A stretch of 64,000 nt of DNA, from NCBI RefSeq assembly GCF_003363155.1, contig NZ_QRBE01000002.1, forward strand, positions 391,795 through 455,794, written 5' to 3'. How positions within the stretch are numbered: position 1 is the first letter of the stretch; every line of letters starts with the position of its first letter. The notes beneath the pieces are model-generated. The model was not told where the DNA came from. It saw only the letters and a program-made list of their open reading frames with translations, and did not search any database. A program made the position numbers and the translations under genes. Source of the DNA: Dyella monticola (GTDB lineage: Bacteria > Pseudomonadota > Gammaproteobacteria > Xanthomonadales > Rhodanobacteraceae). Of the stretch, positions 1 to 9,099 are shown one piece after another.

Positions 1-665
1 GCTTGCAGCTTCCCGCCGCGCCACGGCAGCAGGCTTGGTTGAATGGCTTCGATGGCCTCCGGGTTGGGCACCGCCTGACTGAGCCGCCAGGTCTTGCCGC
101 CATCGCCGGAAAGCTCGAAATGAATGGTCCAGTGTCCCAACTCATTACTCGAAGGACTGACTATCTCGGCGTCGGCGAGCTGCACCGGCTTGTCCTTGAT
201 CGGCCCCAATAGCCCGGCCGCAAGCGACTGCGGGGCAGACCAATGCGCGCCATCGTCCGTGGAGGTCTTGAACATCCCGCGCCAGTGTTGCGGATCGGGC
301 CCCACCTTATAAAAAAGCATCAGCGGGCCACCGCGCGGAAGAAACAGCACGGGATTCCAGGTTGGCTCCCGGCGTCCATCAGGCTGCTCGCCGTTTGCCA
401 CCTCCACGGGCACGCTCCAATGCCCCTGCAGCTGGCGCGACACCCATATACCGACGCTCGGGTCGCGTTCCTGTTTTCCGCCGAACCACGCAGCAACAAG
501 TCCTGACGGCGTTTCCACCAGTGTGGATGCATGACTCTGCCGGGTGGGCGGCGAAACGGCGACGAACTCCCGCAGCACGATCGGATGCCCCATGACGGTG
601 ACAGGCGTAAGGGCCAGAATGATTCCGCCGTACAAAAGCCGGCGCAACGCCGTGAGCATCGTCAT
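1..665 (-). CDS. BNR/sialidase-like glycosidase, 3'-truncated by window edge
   Basis: This reading frame starts at an ATG at 665, one base after the stop of the GH35 gene, and stays open to the window edge (221 codons seen). The N-terminus is a Sec-type signal (basic LRRLLYG, then a hydrophobic run). The body shows the pattern of the BNR_2/exo-sialidase family: SHASTLVETPSG, VAAWFGG, EPTWNPVLF and an Asp-box-like SGDGGKTWR. A second ATG two codons downstream is an alternative start. Being last in a glycosidase operon, it probably acts on glycans in the periplasm or outside. Plant glycans lack sialic acid, so the real substrate may differ from sialic acid. The C-terminal half is outside the window. 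Confidence 0.75.
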   Translation of the reverse strand, partial: MTMLTALRRLLYGGIILALTPVTVMGHPIVLREFVAVSPPTRQSHASTLVETPSGLVAAWFGGKQERDPSVGIWVSRQLQGHWSVPVEVANGEQPDGRREPTWNPVLFLPRGGPLMLFYKVGPDPQHWRGMFKTSTDDGAHWSAPQSLAAGLLGPIKDKPVQLADAEIVSPSSNELGHWTIHFELSGDGGKTWRLSQAVPNPEAIEAIQPSLLPWRGGKLQ

Positions 666-666
666 G

Positions 667-2523
667 TCATTCGGACGTCTGGCTGTCTGGCTTGATCCAG
701 ATCGGTTGCGTCACACCGCGCAGCACGGGTTGCGCGGTCGTCTGCAGATCAAACACCACCACCGTGTTGTCGCCGCGTTGTTGCCACGGTGCGGGAAGAT
801 AGAGCGAACGTTGCGGGCCGATATTCCAGATGCGCCCGAGATTGTGCCCATCCACCCACGCAAAACCTTTGCCGAATGCTTGCACGTCAAGAAACGTGTC
901 CAAGGGTGTGCCGGCGTGAAAGTGGCCACGGTGAAACGCGGGACCCGCCACCGGACCGGTTGTCCAGCCGTGAATATCATCGGGCGATTGCATCGGTAGC
1001 GGATAAACCTGCCAGCCATGCAGCGCCTTGCCGTCCAGCAGCACCGGATCCACCAGCCCCGCCCGGCCATCTGCCAGGTGTGGCCCGTAATTGATGCGCC
1101 CGGTGTTTTCCACGAGCACATCGATGGTGTGCGAGCCGCTATCGAGCGCGATAGGCAAACTCACTTGCTTGAGGCGCCGGTCCACCGTACCGATGAGCGC
1201 GTGATCAACATAGACCGACGCGTAATCACGCACATCGCCCAGATACAGCGTGCCTTTCAATGGACCTGATGCGTGTGTGCGATAAAGGATGTACCCGTAA
1301 GCCTGGCCGAAGACCTCCATCGGCTGCGGCTGATCGACCGCGATGGACGCAGGCAAGTTATCCCACAACGATGCCGATTCATTGAGCGTGAAAGGCGGAA
1401 TATTCGTAAAGCGCGTAGCCGGCGGCAATGGCGGCGGCGTCACGCCAGTGGCTTTGGCTATGACATCACGAAACATCGCGAACTTTGGCCTCGGTCGTCC
1501 GGCTTCGTCCAGCGGCGCGTCATAGTCGTAGCTGGTGGTTTGTGGCGCGTAATGATCGGCCGGCCCACTCTGGAAATTCGCGCCATTCATGAATCCGAAG
1601 GTCGTGCCACCTTCGAACATGAAAATGTTGAACGAATAACCCTGGGCGAGCATCCACGCCAGCTCCTTCGTCTGGGCATCGGCATCGGTATGCGCATGCG
1701 GGCCGCCCCATTGATCGAACCAGCCGGCCCAGTATTCACCCGCCATCTGCGGTTGCCCAGGGCGGAATGCTTTCAATGCGCCGAACGCCTGCTTTGCTTC
1801 GCCTGTTCCGAAATTGACGACCGCGAGCACACCCGGCAGCGTGTCGTTGCGCAGCTCAATGGCACCATCGGATGTAAACATCAAGTCAGTCCCGAGGCCC
1901 GCGCGGATCAGTAACTGATGGATATCCTCCATGTAGGTGCGATCATCACCATAAGAGCCGTATTCGTTTTCCACCTGCACGGCAATGATCGGGCCACCGT
2001 GCGCGGCCATGAATGGCGCTAGCTCTTTACCCAATCGCTGGAAGTAATGATCGACCGCGTGCAGATACGTTGGATCTTGCGTGCGTACGTGCGAATGCGG
2101 ATCGGCGAATAGCCAGGCCGGAAATCCGCCCGCTTCCCACTCCGCACATACGTACGGACCCGGTCGGACAATGACATCGAGCCCCTGCTGCTGTGCTTCG
2201 CGCAGAAACGCGGCGACGTCGTTGTTGCCGCTGAAATCGAATTGACCGGGCTTGGGCTCGATCAAATTCCAGTACACATAAGTAGTAATGGCGTTTAGAC
2301 CCATGGCGCGCGCCTTGCGCAGGCGGTCTTGCCAATACGCGCGCGGGATGCGTTGAAAATCCATCGAACCGGAGATGATTTGATGTACTTTGCCGCCGCG
2401 CACGAAGTGGTCGCCTTCGATGGTGACAGGGGTCGCGGCATATATGGGCATGCTCAGCAGAAGGGCCGCACCGATCATGCACGCGCCGAGCAGATTGAGG
2501 CCGTGAAGCAGCGGTGTTTTCAT
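667..2523 (-). CDS. GH35 beta-galactosidase, secreted
   Basis: 618 aa glycoside hydrolase family 35 enzyme, expected to release terminal beta-linked galactose from oligosaccharides. A Sec signal peptide ends near residue 29 (IYA-A). Seen motifs are MDFQRIPRAYW, TYVYWNLIEP, the acid/base motif QVENEYG (Glu about 187) and the nucleophile region MAGEYWAGWFD (Glu about 263). The C-terminal jelly-roll region follows, ending near WNIGPQRSLYLP. The start ATG overlaps the stop of the upstream GH3 gene by four bases (ATGA), so translation is probably coupled. Linkage specificity (type-I chain or Lewis-type caps versus xyloglucan side chains) cannot be read from sequence. Confidence 0.92.
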   Translation of the reverse strand: MKTPLLHGLNLLGACMIGAALLLSMPIYAATPVTIEGDHFVRGGKVHQIISGSMDFQRIPRAYWQDRLRKARAMGLNAITTYVYWNLIEPKPGQFDFSGNNDVAAFLREAQQQGLDVIVRPGPYVCAEWEAGGFPAWLFADPHSHVRTQDPTYLHAVDHYFQRLGKELAPFMAAHGGPIIAVQVENEYGSYGDDRTYMEDIHQLLIRAGLGTDLMFTSDGAIELRNDTLPGVLAVVNFGTGEAKQAFGALKAFRPGQPQMAGEYWAGWFDQWGGPHAHTDADAQTKELAWMLAQGYSFNIFMFEGGTTFGFMNGANFQSGPADHYAPQTTSYDYDAPLDEAGRPRPKFAMFRDVIAKATGVTPPPLPPATRFTNIPPFTLNESASLWDNLPASIAVDQPQPMEVFGQAYGYILYRTHASGPLKGTLYLGDVRDYASVYVDHALIGTVDRRLKQVSLPIALDSGSHTIDVLVENTGRINYGPHLADGRAGLVDPVLLDGKALHGWQVYPLPMQSPDDIHGWTTGPVAGPAFHRGHFHAGTPLDTFLDVQAFGKGFAWVDGHNLGRIWNIGPQRSLYLPAPWQQRGDNTVVVFDLQTTAQPVLRGVTQPIWIKPDSQTSE

Positions 2524-5126
2524 CGCGGTAATGCCTCGCTTCCGTTGATGCGGAACTCTTCGCTAACCCCTTCGCTGTAATCCGGCTGGCCGCCGCCGAT
2601 ATACACGCGGTAATGCCCCGCCTCGACGGCGCGCAGCCCTGCGGCATCCACATCGCTCAGTTGCCTGGAATCGAGCTCGAAGCGCACCGTGCGGCTCGTC
2701 TTCGCTACAAGATGCACGCGCTGGAAACCCACCAATGCACGACGCGGCGCATGCGGATCATCCAGCGATTGCAGATAAAGCTGCACGACTTCATCGCCGT
2801 CGCGATCACCGTCATTGCGCACGACGGCGCTCACCGTCAGCGGGTTACCCGCAGCGAGTTCCGATGTCGACAACGTGGGGTCGGTGTAATCAAAGTGCGT
2901 GTAGCTCAATCCATAACCGAATGGATAAAGCGGCGTTCCGGTGAAGTAGCGGTACGTACGACCCTTCATCGCATAGCTGACATAGGGCGGTAGATCGCGC
3001 GTGGATGCATAAAACGTCACGGGCAGACGCCCGGCCGGGTTGTAATCGCCCGCCAGCACCTTCGCCACCGCCTCGCCACCCGCTTGCCCTGGATACCAGG
3101 CCGCGATAATCGCGTCGGCATGCGCCTTGGCCCAATTCATCGCCACGGCACTGCCTGACATCAGCACGACCACCAGCGGTTTGCCGCTGGCGGCGGCGGC
3201 TTCGAGCAACGCACGCTGCGCGGAGGGCAATGCGATATCCGTGCGATCGCCGCCGTCAAAACCGGGCACTTCGATCTTCAGCTCTTCACCTTCCACGTCC
3301 GGCGACAGACCGACGAATGCGACGACGGCATCGGCACGGCGGATCGTCGTTGTCACATGCACCAGCTGCGCTTGCGCCGGGGCAAGCCATTGCAGGCGCA
3401 CGCCCTGGTCTTCACCGCTGTGCACATAATCCAGGCGCAGTGTATGCGGGCGATCGTCGTCGATATGCAGGTGCGCCTGCATGTGCATGTCATCGCCGTC
3501 GTCCACGATCACTGGCTTGTCATCGATGAACAGCCGCACGGGATCATGGCCTTTGCAATCGAAGCAACGATCGACATGGATGGCCAGCGTGTAATCGCCC
3601 GGTCCTGGAGGAAGCCATTGCCCCGTCCATCGCACGGCGTACTGGCGTGTCTTGGCGCCATCGATCGGCGTAACGTGATCCCAATCGAAGTCGATGCGGC
3701 GATCGGTGCGTGTCAGGCGTGGCGTGCCGCTGAAATCGGTGTTGTCGAAATACTCACCCTTGAGCCCCGCCGCTCCGGCCGTGCGCAGCGCCGTTTCCGG
3801 AATCGGAATGGGGACACCGTCGGCCACCGGCGCACCTTGCGCGTAGTCGATGTGATCCGCACCAAAGCGCTCGCGCAGTCCTTCCAAGGGCGTAACCGGT
3901 GCGCGTGCGGTGCCGTGATAGTTGGCTTCCAGCGTTTCGAGCGTATCGGCATTGGGGCCGATCACGGCAATACGTGTGCCTGGATGCAACGGCAGTGTGT
4001 TGTGCTCGTTCTTCAGCAATACGATCGATTCGAGCGCGGCCTGCAAGGCCAGGCGCTGATGCGCGGCACTGTCGACCTGATCCATGCCGATGCCGGCATA
4101 AGGATAACTGCCATCACCCCACTCACCCAAGCGATACCGTGCGGCGAACAATCGCGTCAGCGATGCGTCGATGATGGATGGGGTTACATAACCCTTCTGC
4201 ACCGCGCTGAGCAGATCTGCATACGCCGTACCGCAATCCAGATCGGTACCCGCACGGATCGACGCGGCGGACGATTGCGCATTGTCAGGCTTGAAGTAGT
4301 GGAACTTGGTCATGTCGTCGATCGCATCGCAATCGGAAACGACATAGCCCTTGAAACCCCAGTCCTGACGCAGCAGCGTGGTAAGCAGATCGCCCCGCGC
4401 ACACACCGGGGTGCCGTGAAGGGCGTTGTAAGCACACATCACCGAACCGGCATGCCCTTGCGTCACGGCGGCGCGAAATGCAGGTAGATAGGTGTCGGCC
4501 AGATCGTGCGGGGATACATCCACATCGAAACCGTGGCGCCCCGCTTCGGGCCCGCTGTGCACGACAAAATGCTTGGGCGTGGCGATCGCGCGCGGATGAT
4601 CGGGATCGTCGCCTTGAATACCGCGAATGAAATGCACCGCGAGCTGGCCGGTGAGATACGGATCTTCGCCGTAGGTCTCCTGTCCCCTGCCCCAACGGGG
4701 ATCGCGGAAAATATTGATATTGGGCGACCAGATGGTGAGCCCTTGATAACGCACATGATCGTGCCCGCTGCCGGAGGCATTGAATTTGGCGCGCGCCTCG
4801 GTGGATACCGTGGTGCCGACGTCTTGCAGCAACGACGTATCCCAACTCGCCGCCAGGCCGATCGCCTGCGGGAACACGGTGGCGTAGCCGTTGCGCGCGT
4901 TGCCATGCAGGCCTTCGCTCCACCAGTCATAGGCGGCGATACCTAAGTGCGGGATCGCCGGCGCGCCGCTTTGCAATTGCCCGATCTTTTCGCTCAAGCT
5001 CATCTTGGCGACAAGCGCCGCGGCCTTCGCTTCAGGTGCGGCGTCTTGCGCGCAGGCCGCGCTCATCGTAAAGAGCAACAGGCCGAACAGCGGCGCCAGA
5101 CGCAAAGGGGTGGCACGCGTTTTCAT
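2520..5126 (-). CDS. GH3 beta-xylosidase/beta-glucosidase with PA14 insert
   Basis: 868 aa from the ATG at 5126. This start is chosen because it begins a clear signal peptide (MKTRATPLRL then a hydrophobic stretch ending AACAQ); an in-frame ATG at 5255 would add a non-signal leader. The GH3 TIM barrel has TPKHFVVH (about 183-190) and the nucleophile motif VVSDCDA (Asp about 265). A PA14 domain is inserted at about 454-582 (GLKGEYFDN), followed by the second GH3 domain with acid/base region DVEGEE (about 610-615) and a C-terminal Fn3-like domain. SDCDA and the DIA/YDWWSEGLHG motif resemble beta-xylosidase-type GH3 enzymes such as NixI of the Xanthomonas N-glycan cluster. Xylosidase versus glucosidase activity remains uncertain. 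It overlaps the GH35 start by four bases. Confidence 0.9.
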   Translation of the reverse strand: MKTRATPLRLAPLFGLLLFTMSAACAQDAAPEAKAAALVAKMSLSEKIGQLQSGAPAIPHLGIAAYDWWSEGLHGNARNGYATVFPQAIGLAASWDTSLLQDVGTTVSTEARAKFNASGSGHDHVRYQGLTIWSPNINIFRDPRWGRGQETYGEDPYLTGQLAVHFIRGIQGDDPDHPRAIATPKHFVVHSGPEAGRHGFDVDVSPHDLADTYLPAFRAAVTQGHAGSVMCAYNALHGTPVCARGDLLTTLLRQDWGFKGYVVSDCDAIDDMTKFHYFKPDNAQSSAASIRAGTDLDCGTAYADLLSAVQKGYVTPSIIDASLTRLFAARYRLGEWGDGSYPYAGIGMDQVDSAAHQRLALQAALESIVLLKNEHNTLPLHPGTRIAVIGPNADTLETLEANYHGTARAPVTPLEGLRERFGADHIDYAQGAPVADGVPIPIPETALRTAGAAGLKGEYFDNTDFSGTPRLTRTDRRIDFDWDHVTPIDGAKTRQYAVRWTGQWLPPGPGDYTLAIHVDRCFDCKGHDPVRLFIDDKPVIVDDGDDMHMQAHLHIDDDRPHTLRLDYVHSGEDQGVRLQWLAPAQAQLVHVTTTIRRADAVVAFVGLSPDVEGEELKIEVPGFDGGDRTDIALPSAQRALLEAAAASGKPLVVVLMSGSAVAMNWAKAHADAIIAAWYPGQAGGEAVAKVLAGDYNPAGRLPVTFYASTRDLPPYVSYAMKGRTYRYFTGTPLYPFGYGLSYTHFDYTDPTLSTSELAAGNPLTVSAVVRNDGDRDGDEVVQLYLQSLDDPHAPRRALVGFQRVHLVAKTSRTVRFELDSRQLSDVDAAGLRAVEAGHYRVYIGGGQPDYSEGVSEEFRINGSEALPR

Positions 5127-5172
5127 ATAAGGTTCCACCGTGTCATGCCGCCCCTCTCGCGCGATCGATGCA

Positions 5173-6222
5173 TTAGCGGGATACCACGGGCAGCTCGTCC
5201 CATACTTTCGGATCTTCCGAGCCGAGCACCCACGAGCAGAAACCCTCCAGCCCATATTGCTTCACGAGGTCGTAGCGATCGCGGAAGCTGTGCGCATCGG
5301 GCATGAACACCCATTCGCGCATATCGTCGCGGTAGAAGTAATACCAGGACTCGTGTTCCACCGGATCCCACTGCACGGTTATATGGCGCTCACGGGCCAG
5401 CGGTATCGATTCGTCCGCATCCATATAGGCGCCTTCGATGTTGGATGACTCCGTACCATCGGCGCGCACGGGATTGCCCGTAAACCAGTGATAACCGTAA
5501 AGCGCGATACCCAGGGAAAGCTTTTCTTTGGGCACGTACTTCAGCGCGTATTTCAATTGCTCGAGCATCCACGGCATGCCATCCACCGGCCCCGGCACGG
5601 TCCAGCGCGTGTGCTGGTCGTAGGTCATCAAGCAGATCAGGTCGGCGTATTTGCTGAGTGCGGCAATATCATAGACACCGCGCCAGTACTGCCACATCCA
5701 TTTGGCGAATTGCCCGCCGCCGGCATGCCCTGGTGCGTTAGGCACCACGGCGATCGAAAGCTTCAGGCCATGCTTATGCAAGGCTTCGGCCGTCTGCTTG
5801 GCCAGCAACGTAAAGGCGTCACGGTCTGTCCAGGAGATGCTTTCGAAATCGAACTGGTAACCGACGTAGCCGTATTCCTCCGCCTGCTGCAGCATGGACT
5901 CGATCATGTGCTGTTTGGCGGTCTCGTCGTGCATAAATTGGTGGAACCCGTCGCGCCCGTCCGTCATGGAAATGATAGGCATGACCGGCAGGCGATGCTG
6001 TTTGGACAGCTCGAGCACGTAAGGGTCTGGCGCACCGTTCACCAAACCCTGCTTATCCACCCCATACCAGGTCGGAACGAGCGTGCCGATCTTGTCGATA
6101 TGTGCGGTGAACGAGTTGATCGATTTGCGCGTACCCATCAAATAGAACAGCGCGTCGGGCTGTTTTGCGCAGGCTGCGCCGCAGACCAGCGCTGCGAGCA
6201 GGAAGCATACGAACTTTTTCAT
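5173..6222 (-). CDS. GH18 family hydrolase (chitinase/endo-glucosaminidase type), secreted
   Basis: 349 aa. A signal peptide (MKKFVCFLLAALVCGAACA) precedes a TIM-barrel protein of the GH18 superfamily. The catalytic strand reads GYQFDFESI: Asp125 and Glu127 match the end of the DxxDxDxE motif, although the first Asp of the motif is replaced. LICLMTYDQHT and GIALYGYHWF are further GH18 signatures. It lies 10 bp after the GH29 gene and 46 bp before the GH3 gene, in the same operon. The context suggests cleavage of chitobiose-type GlcNAc-GlcNAc cores of N-glycans, but chitooligosaccharides or peptidoglycan (YaaH-like) are possible substrates. Confidence 0.82.
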   Translation of the reverse strand: MKKFVCFLLAALVCGAACAKQPDALFYLMGTRKSINSFTAHIDKIGTLVPTWYGVDKQGLVNGAPDPYVLELSKQHRLPVMPIISMTDGRDGFHQFMHDETAKQHMIESMLQQAEEYGYVGYQFDFESISWTDRDAFTLLAKQTAEALHKHGLKLSIAVVPNAPGHAGGGQFAKWMWQYWRGVYDIAALSKYADLICLMTYDQHTRWTVPGPVDGMPWMLEQLKYALKYVPKEKLSLGIALYGYHWFTGNPVRADGTESSNIEGAYMDADESIPLARERHITVQWDPVEHESWYYFYRDDMREWVFMPDAHSFRDRYDLVKQYGLEGFCSWVLGSEDPKVWDELPVVSR

Positions 6223-6232
6223 CGGGCTTTCC

Positions 6233-7837
6233 TCACGTTCCCATTTCTATGCGATAGACGTAGGCGTAATGGCCTACCGGCTGCTTGGATAGCGACAGAT
6301 GCAAGCCGTCGGGCTGTTGCTTCCACTCGACGCGCTGGCCATTGGCCAGCAGGCTTACGGCACGCACAATGGTGACGCGATCTATGCCACCAAGCCGTGG
6401 CGCGTGTTTGGCGAAGGGCCTACCGAAGTGGTCGGAGGCTCGTTCCAGGACACCAAGACCAAGCCCTATACGCCACAGGATTTCCGTTTCACGACCCGCG
6501 ATGGCGCGCTTTACGCCATCGAACTGGCGTGGCCGCAAGACGGCCAGGTCGTGATTCATTCGATCAAGCCGACAGACATTGGTTTTGAGCCAGCCGCCGA
6601 TGGCACGCAAGATCGTTTGCGCATCCTCGGGGATGGTGCCGTCCGCACGCGGGCCGATATTGAGCATCAGGTTGCCATTCTTGCTGACGACATCCACCAG
6701 CAGATGGATGATCTCCCGCGGCGACTTGTACGTGTCGTGCTGGATGTATCCCCATGATGCATTGCTGATGGACGTATCGGTCTGCCAATGATCCTGCTGG
6801 ATACCAACGAGCTGTCCACGCTCGATATCGAGCGTACCCGCGCCTGGCGCGAAATCGTGCATCTTGTAATTGACGACCACACCACCGCGATGCGCACCTT
6901 CGTTGTAGTAGTAGGCCAGCATCTTCGGCAACGTATTGCGGAAGGTGGGGTGGCCGATCCACCAGTCGAAATAGATGAGGTCGGGATGGTAGCGATCGAT
7001 CAGCTCGGCCGTGCGCGCGAGCCAGTCATCCAGCCAGGCCTGCGAAACGTAGGTCCAGTCGTTGGCGAGGTCTTCGTCGTTTTTCGTCAGATGCGCTTCG
7101 GCCGGACCGTACAAGCCGGCGTAGCGCGGATCGTTCACATCGGAATCGAACGTACGACCGCCAGCGAAAAACCAATCGTGTTCAGCGCGATGCGATGAAA
7201 CGCCAAAATGCAGGCCTTCCCCGCGCACTGCCTTCTCAAGCTCGCCGATCACATCGCGATGCGGCCCCATCTTGGCCGCCGTCCAATCCGACAGCGACGA
7301 GTCGTACATCGCAAAACCATCGTGGTGCTCGGCAACCGGCACCACGTAACGCGCACCGGCCTCCTTGAACAAGGCGGCCCAGGCCTGCGGATCGAAATGC
7401 TCCGCCTTGAACATGGGAATGAAATCCTTGTAGCCGAACTTCGACTGCGGCCCGTATGTGGCCACGTGATGCGCGAATTCCGGCGTACCCTGCTGATACA
7501 TGTTGCGCGAATACCATTCGCTGCCAAACGCCGGTACCGAATACACGCCCCAGTGAATGAAGATGCCGAACTTCGCGTCGTCGTACCACGCCGGCGAACG
7601 GTAGTGCTGCAGCGATGCCCAATCCGGATGGAACTGTCCATCGTTCATGTGCTGGTCGACGCGGGCAATAATCGCCTTGCGCTGAGGCTCGAACTTGGCG
7701 GTCGCCTTCTGCCAGGCAAGGTCCGCCGCTTCAGGAGACAGCGTCTTGTAGGTCGGTGCCGTGGAGGATTGTGCCGCGACGGCGCCACACGTGCCGCACA
7801 GCAGTGCGGCACCAAGCAACAAGAAAAACCGTTTCAT
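6233..7837 (-). CDS. GH29 alpha-L-fucosidase with an internally inverted segment
   Basis: 534 aa from the ATG at 7837, which has an AAGGA ribosome site and starts a signal peptide (MKRFFLLLGAALLCGTCGA). The catalytic barrel is intact: FGIFIHWG (91-97), EHHDGFAMYDS (about 170-180), SSHRAEHDWF, and IYFDWW with nucleophile Asp about 291. Residues 421-489, in the C-terminal beta-sandwich, have no fucosidase character because 6371-6577 is inverted; the frame stays open, so a full-length hybrid protein would be made. Read from the plus strand, the segment gives the expected GH29 sequence, for example GDAIYATKPWRVFGEGPT. Stability of the hybrid is doubtful, while the active site is upstream of the change. 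It is first gene of the GH29-GH18-GH3-GH35-BNR operon. Confidence 0.9.
   Translation of the reverse strand: MKRFFLLLGAALLCGTCGAVAAQSSTAPTYKTLSPEAADLAWQKATAKFEPQRKAIIARVDQHMNDGQFHPDWASLQHYRSPAWYDDAKFGIFIHWGVYSVPAFGSEWYSRNMYQQGTPEFAHHVATYGPQSKFGYKDFIPMFKAEHFDPQAWAALFKEAGARYVVPVAEHHDGFAMYDSSLSDWTAAKMGPHRDVIGELEKAVRGEGLHFGVSSHRAEHDWFFAGGRTFDSDVNDPRYAGLYGPAEAHLTKNDEDLANDWTYVSQAWLDDWLARTAELIDRYHPDLIYFDWWIGHPTFRNTLPKMLAYYYNEGAHRGGVVVNYKMHDFAPGAGTLDIERGQLVGIQQDHWQTDTSISNASWGYIQHDTYKSPREIIHLLVDVVSKNGNLMLNIGPRADGTIPEDAQTILRAIGGWLKTNVCRLDRMNHDLAVLRPRQFDGVKRAIAGRETEILWRIGLGLGVLERASDHFGRPFAKHAPRLGGIDRVTIVRAVSLLANGQRVEWKQQPDGLHLSLSKQPVGHYAYVYRIEMGT
6371..6577. other. 207-bp intragenic inversion inside GH29 gene
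   Basis: The minus-strand gene reads GGWLKTN up to 6578 and resumes as IVRAVSLLANG below 6371. Between these points the plus strand, not the minus, encodes 69 residues typical of GH29 C-termini. Turning the segment round gives an uninterrupted reading: GGWLKTN then GDAIYATKPWRVF at one junction, and IHSIKPTD then IVRAVSLLANG at the other. The ends carry only a 4-bp inverted repeat (AATG at 6368-6371, CATT at 6577-6580). The length is a multiple of three, so no stop arises. Confidence 0.88.
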
Positions 7838-7949
7838 GGCTCGATCCTTTTCCACGGCACTGCAAAGAAAAAAACCGATCGCGAAAAGCAAGGGGAAGAG
7901 ACGCGGCGCCGCGATCGGGGTTGGAAAAACGTTGGGTCAACACTCTCCA

Positions 7950-7961
7950 AAATACGTATTT
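7950..7961. promoter_or_regulatory. Palindrome upstream of GH29 operon (candidate operator)
   Basis: AAATACGTATTT is a perfect 12-bp palindrome about 113 bp upstream of the GH29 start, in the 164-bp gap after the glucokinase gene. It is a candidate binding site for a sugar-responsive repressor. No second identical copy was seen in the window, so this is weak. Confidence 0.3.
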
Positions 7962-8001
7962 GCGATGGCCTATGCAGGTTTGTGGAGCGCTCGGCGATAC
8001 C

Positions 8002-9099
8002 TCAGAGATCGATGCAGCGATGGCGCTCGCCACCCGAACGCACACCGATATCGGTGTGCATATCGACGTGCCAGTTCGCCGCGCCCACCACGCCATGCGC
8101 GCCATGGTCGATCACGCGGATCGGTACCTTCTGCAAAAACGGACGCATCACGCCCTTGTCGAGAAAGCGCTCGACCAGCGTGCTGTCGCGCATGAAATCG
8201 ATCATCTGAAAAAGAAAGCCGCCAGCCAGGCAAACACCGCCCGATGCGCCATACAGCATGGCCAGGTCGCCGGCATACGAGCCAAGCCAGCCGCAGAACA
8301 GCGACAGCGCTTCACGGGCCATCTCGTCGCGCCCTTCAAGGGCGCGCTCGGTGATGGCCGATGGCTCGAGCAAGGACGGATAGCGATCGTGGATGGCGCA
8401 CAACGCCACGTAGATGCGATGCAGGCCAGGACCCGATAGCACCGTTTCATGAGAAACGTGATTGCCCGGCTGCGCCAGGCGCGCCAGCACGTGTTGCTCG
8501 ATGCCGATGCGCGCAGACAACTGCGTGTGGCCCGCTTCGGTGGCCATCACCCGCGCAGGTTGTCCCGGCAGCCACACCGCAGCGCCCAGCCCGGTACCGG
8601 GCCCGATCACCACCACGGGACCTGCGCCGGCATCGTTGGACATGGCTGGCTTGAGCATCGCCGCGCCATCGGTGGCGCCATGCCCAACGGCGTAGGCAAG
8701 CGCCTGCAGATCGTTGAGAAACCACACCTCTTCAAGCGCCAGTGTTTCCTTCAGGCGCTGCAGCAGCACGGGCCACACCAGGTTCTTGGTGATCACCGCG
8801 CCAGCATGCAGATAGCCCGCGCAGGCAAGCACCAGCGCACGCGGATGCGCATCGAACTCGAGGCAGAAGCTGCGAAGGATGTCTTCCAGATGGGGATGGT
8901 CGGCGCAGCGGTAGACGCGATACGCCACCGTCGTCGTCGGCTGGCCGGCGCTGCCCCGCTCCATCAGCGCGATGCGCGCATGCGTGCCGCCGATGTCAGC
9001 GGCCAGGAAGCGGTCACCGCCATCCACGGGGCTGGCCATGCCGATAGGAGCCGCCCGCTCGCGACACTGTGAAGCCAGCAACGGCATGCCCGTGGCCAT
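8002..9099 (-). CDS. glk: Glucokinase (ROK-independent Glk family)
   Basis: 365 aa glucokinase, ATP-dependent phosphorylation of glucose in the cytoplasm. The phosphate-binding motif ADIGGTHARIAL lies near residue 34; VVIGPGTGLGAAV, EAGHTQL and GGVCLAGGF are family signatures. The start at 9099 has a GAGGG ribosome site at suitable distance; an internal ATG at 9039 would give a length closer to the core family. It sits upstream of the glycosidase operon in the same direction, 164 bp away, and is divergent from the fucose operon. It would process glucose released by the glycosidases. Confidence 0.88.
   Translation of the reverse strand: MATGMPLLASQCRERAAPIGMASPVDGGDRFLAADIGGTHARIALMERGSAGQPTTTVAYRVYRCADHPHLEDILRSFCLEFDAHPRALVLACAGYLHAGAVITKNLVWPVLLQRLKETLALEEVWFLNDLQALAYAVGHGATDGAAMLKPAMSNDAGAGPVVVIGPGTGLGAAVWLPGQPARVMATEAGHTQLSARIGIEQHVLARLAQPGNHVSHETVLSGPGLHRIYVALCAIHDRYPSLLEPSAITERALEGRDEMAREALSLFCGWLGSYAGDLAMLYGASGGVCLAGGFLFQMIDFMRDSTLVERFLDKGVMRPFLQKVPIRVIDHGAHGVVGAANWHVDMHTDIGVRSGGERHRCIDL

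Noticed and set aside
6299-6757. Plus-strand frame within the first GH29 gene as an independent gene
   Set aside because: Its protein-like part is only the inverted piece of the fucosidase; it has no ribosome site and its flanks are antisense of the GH29 gene.
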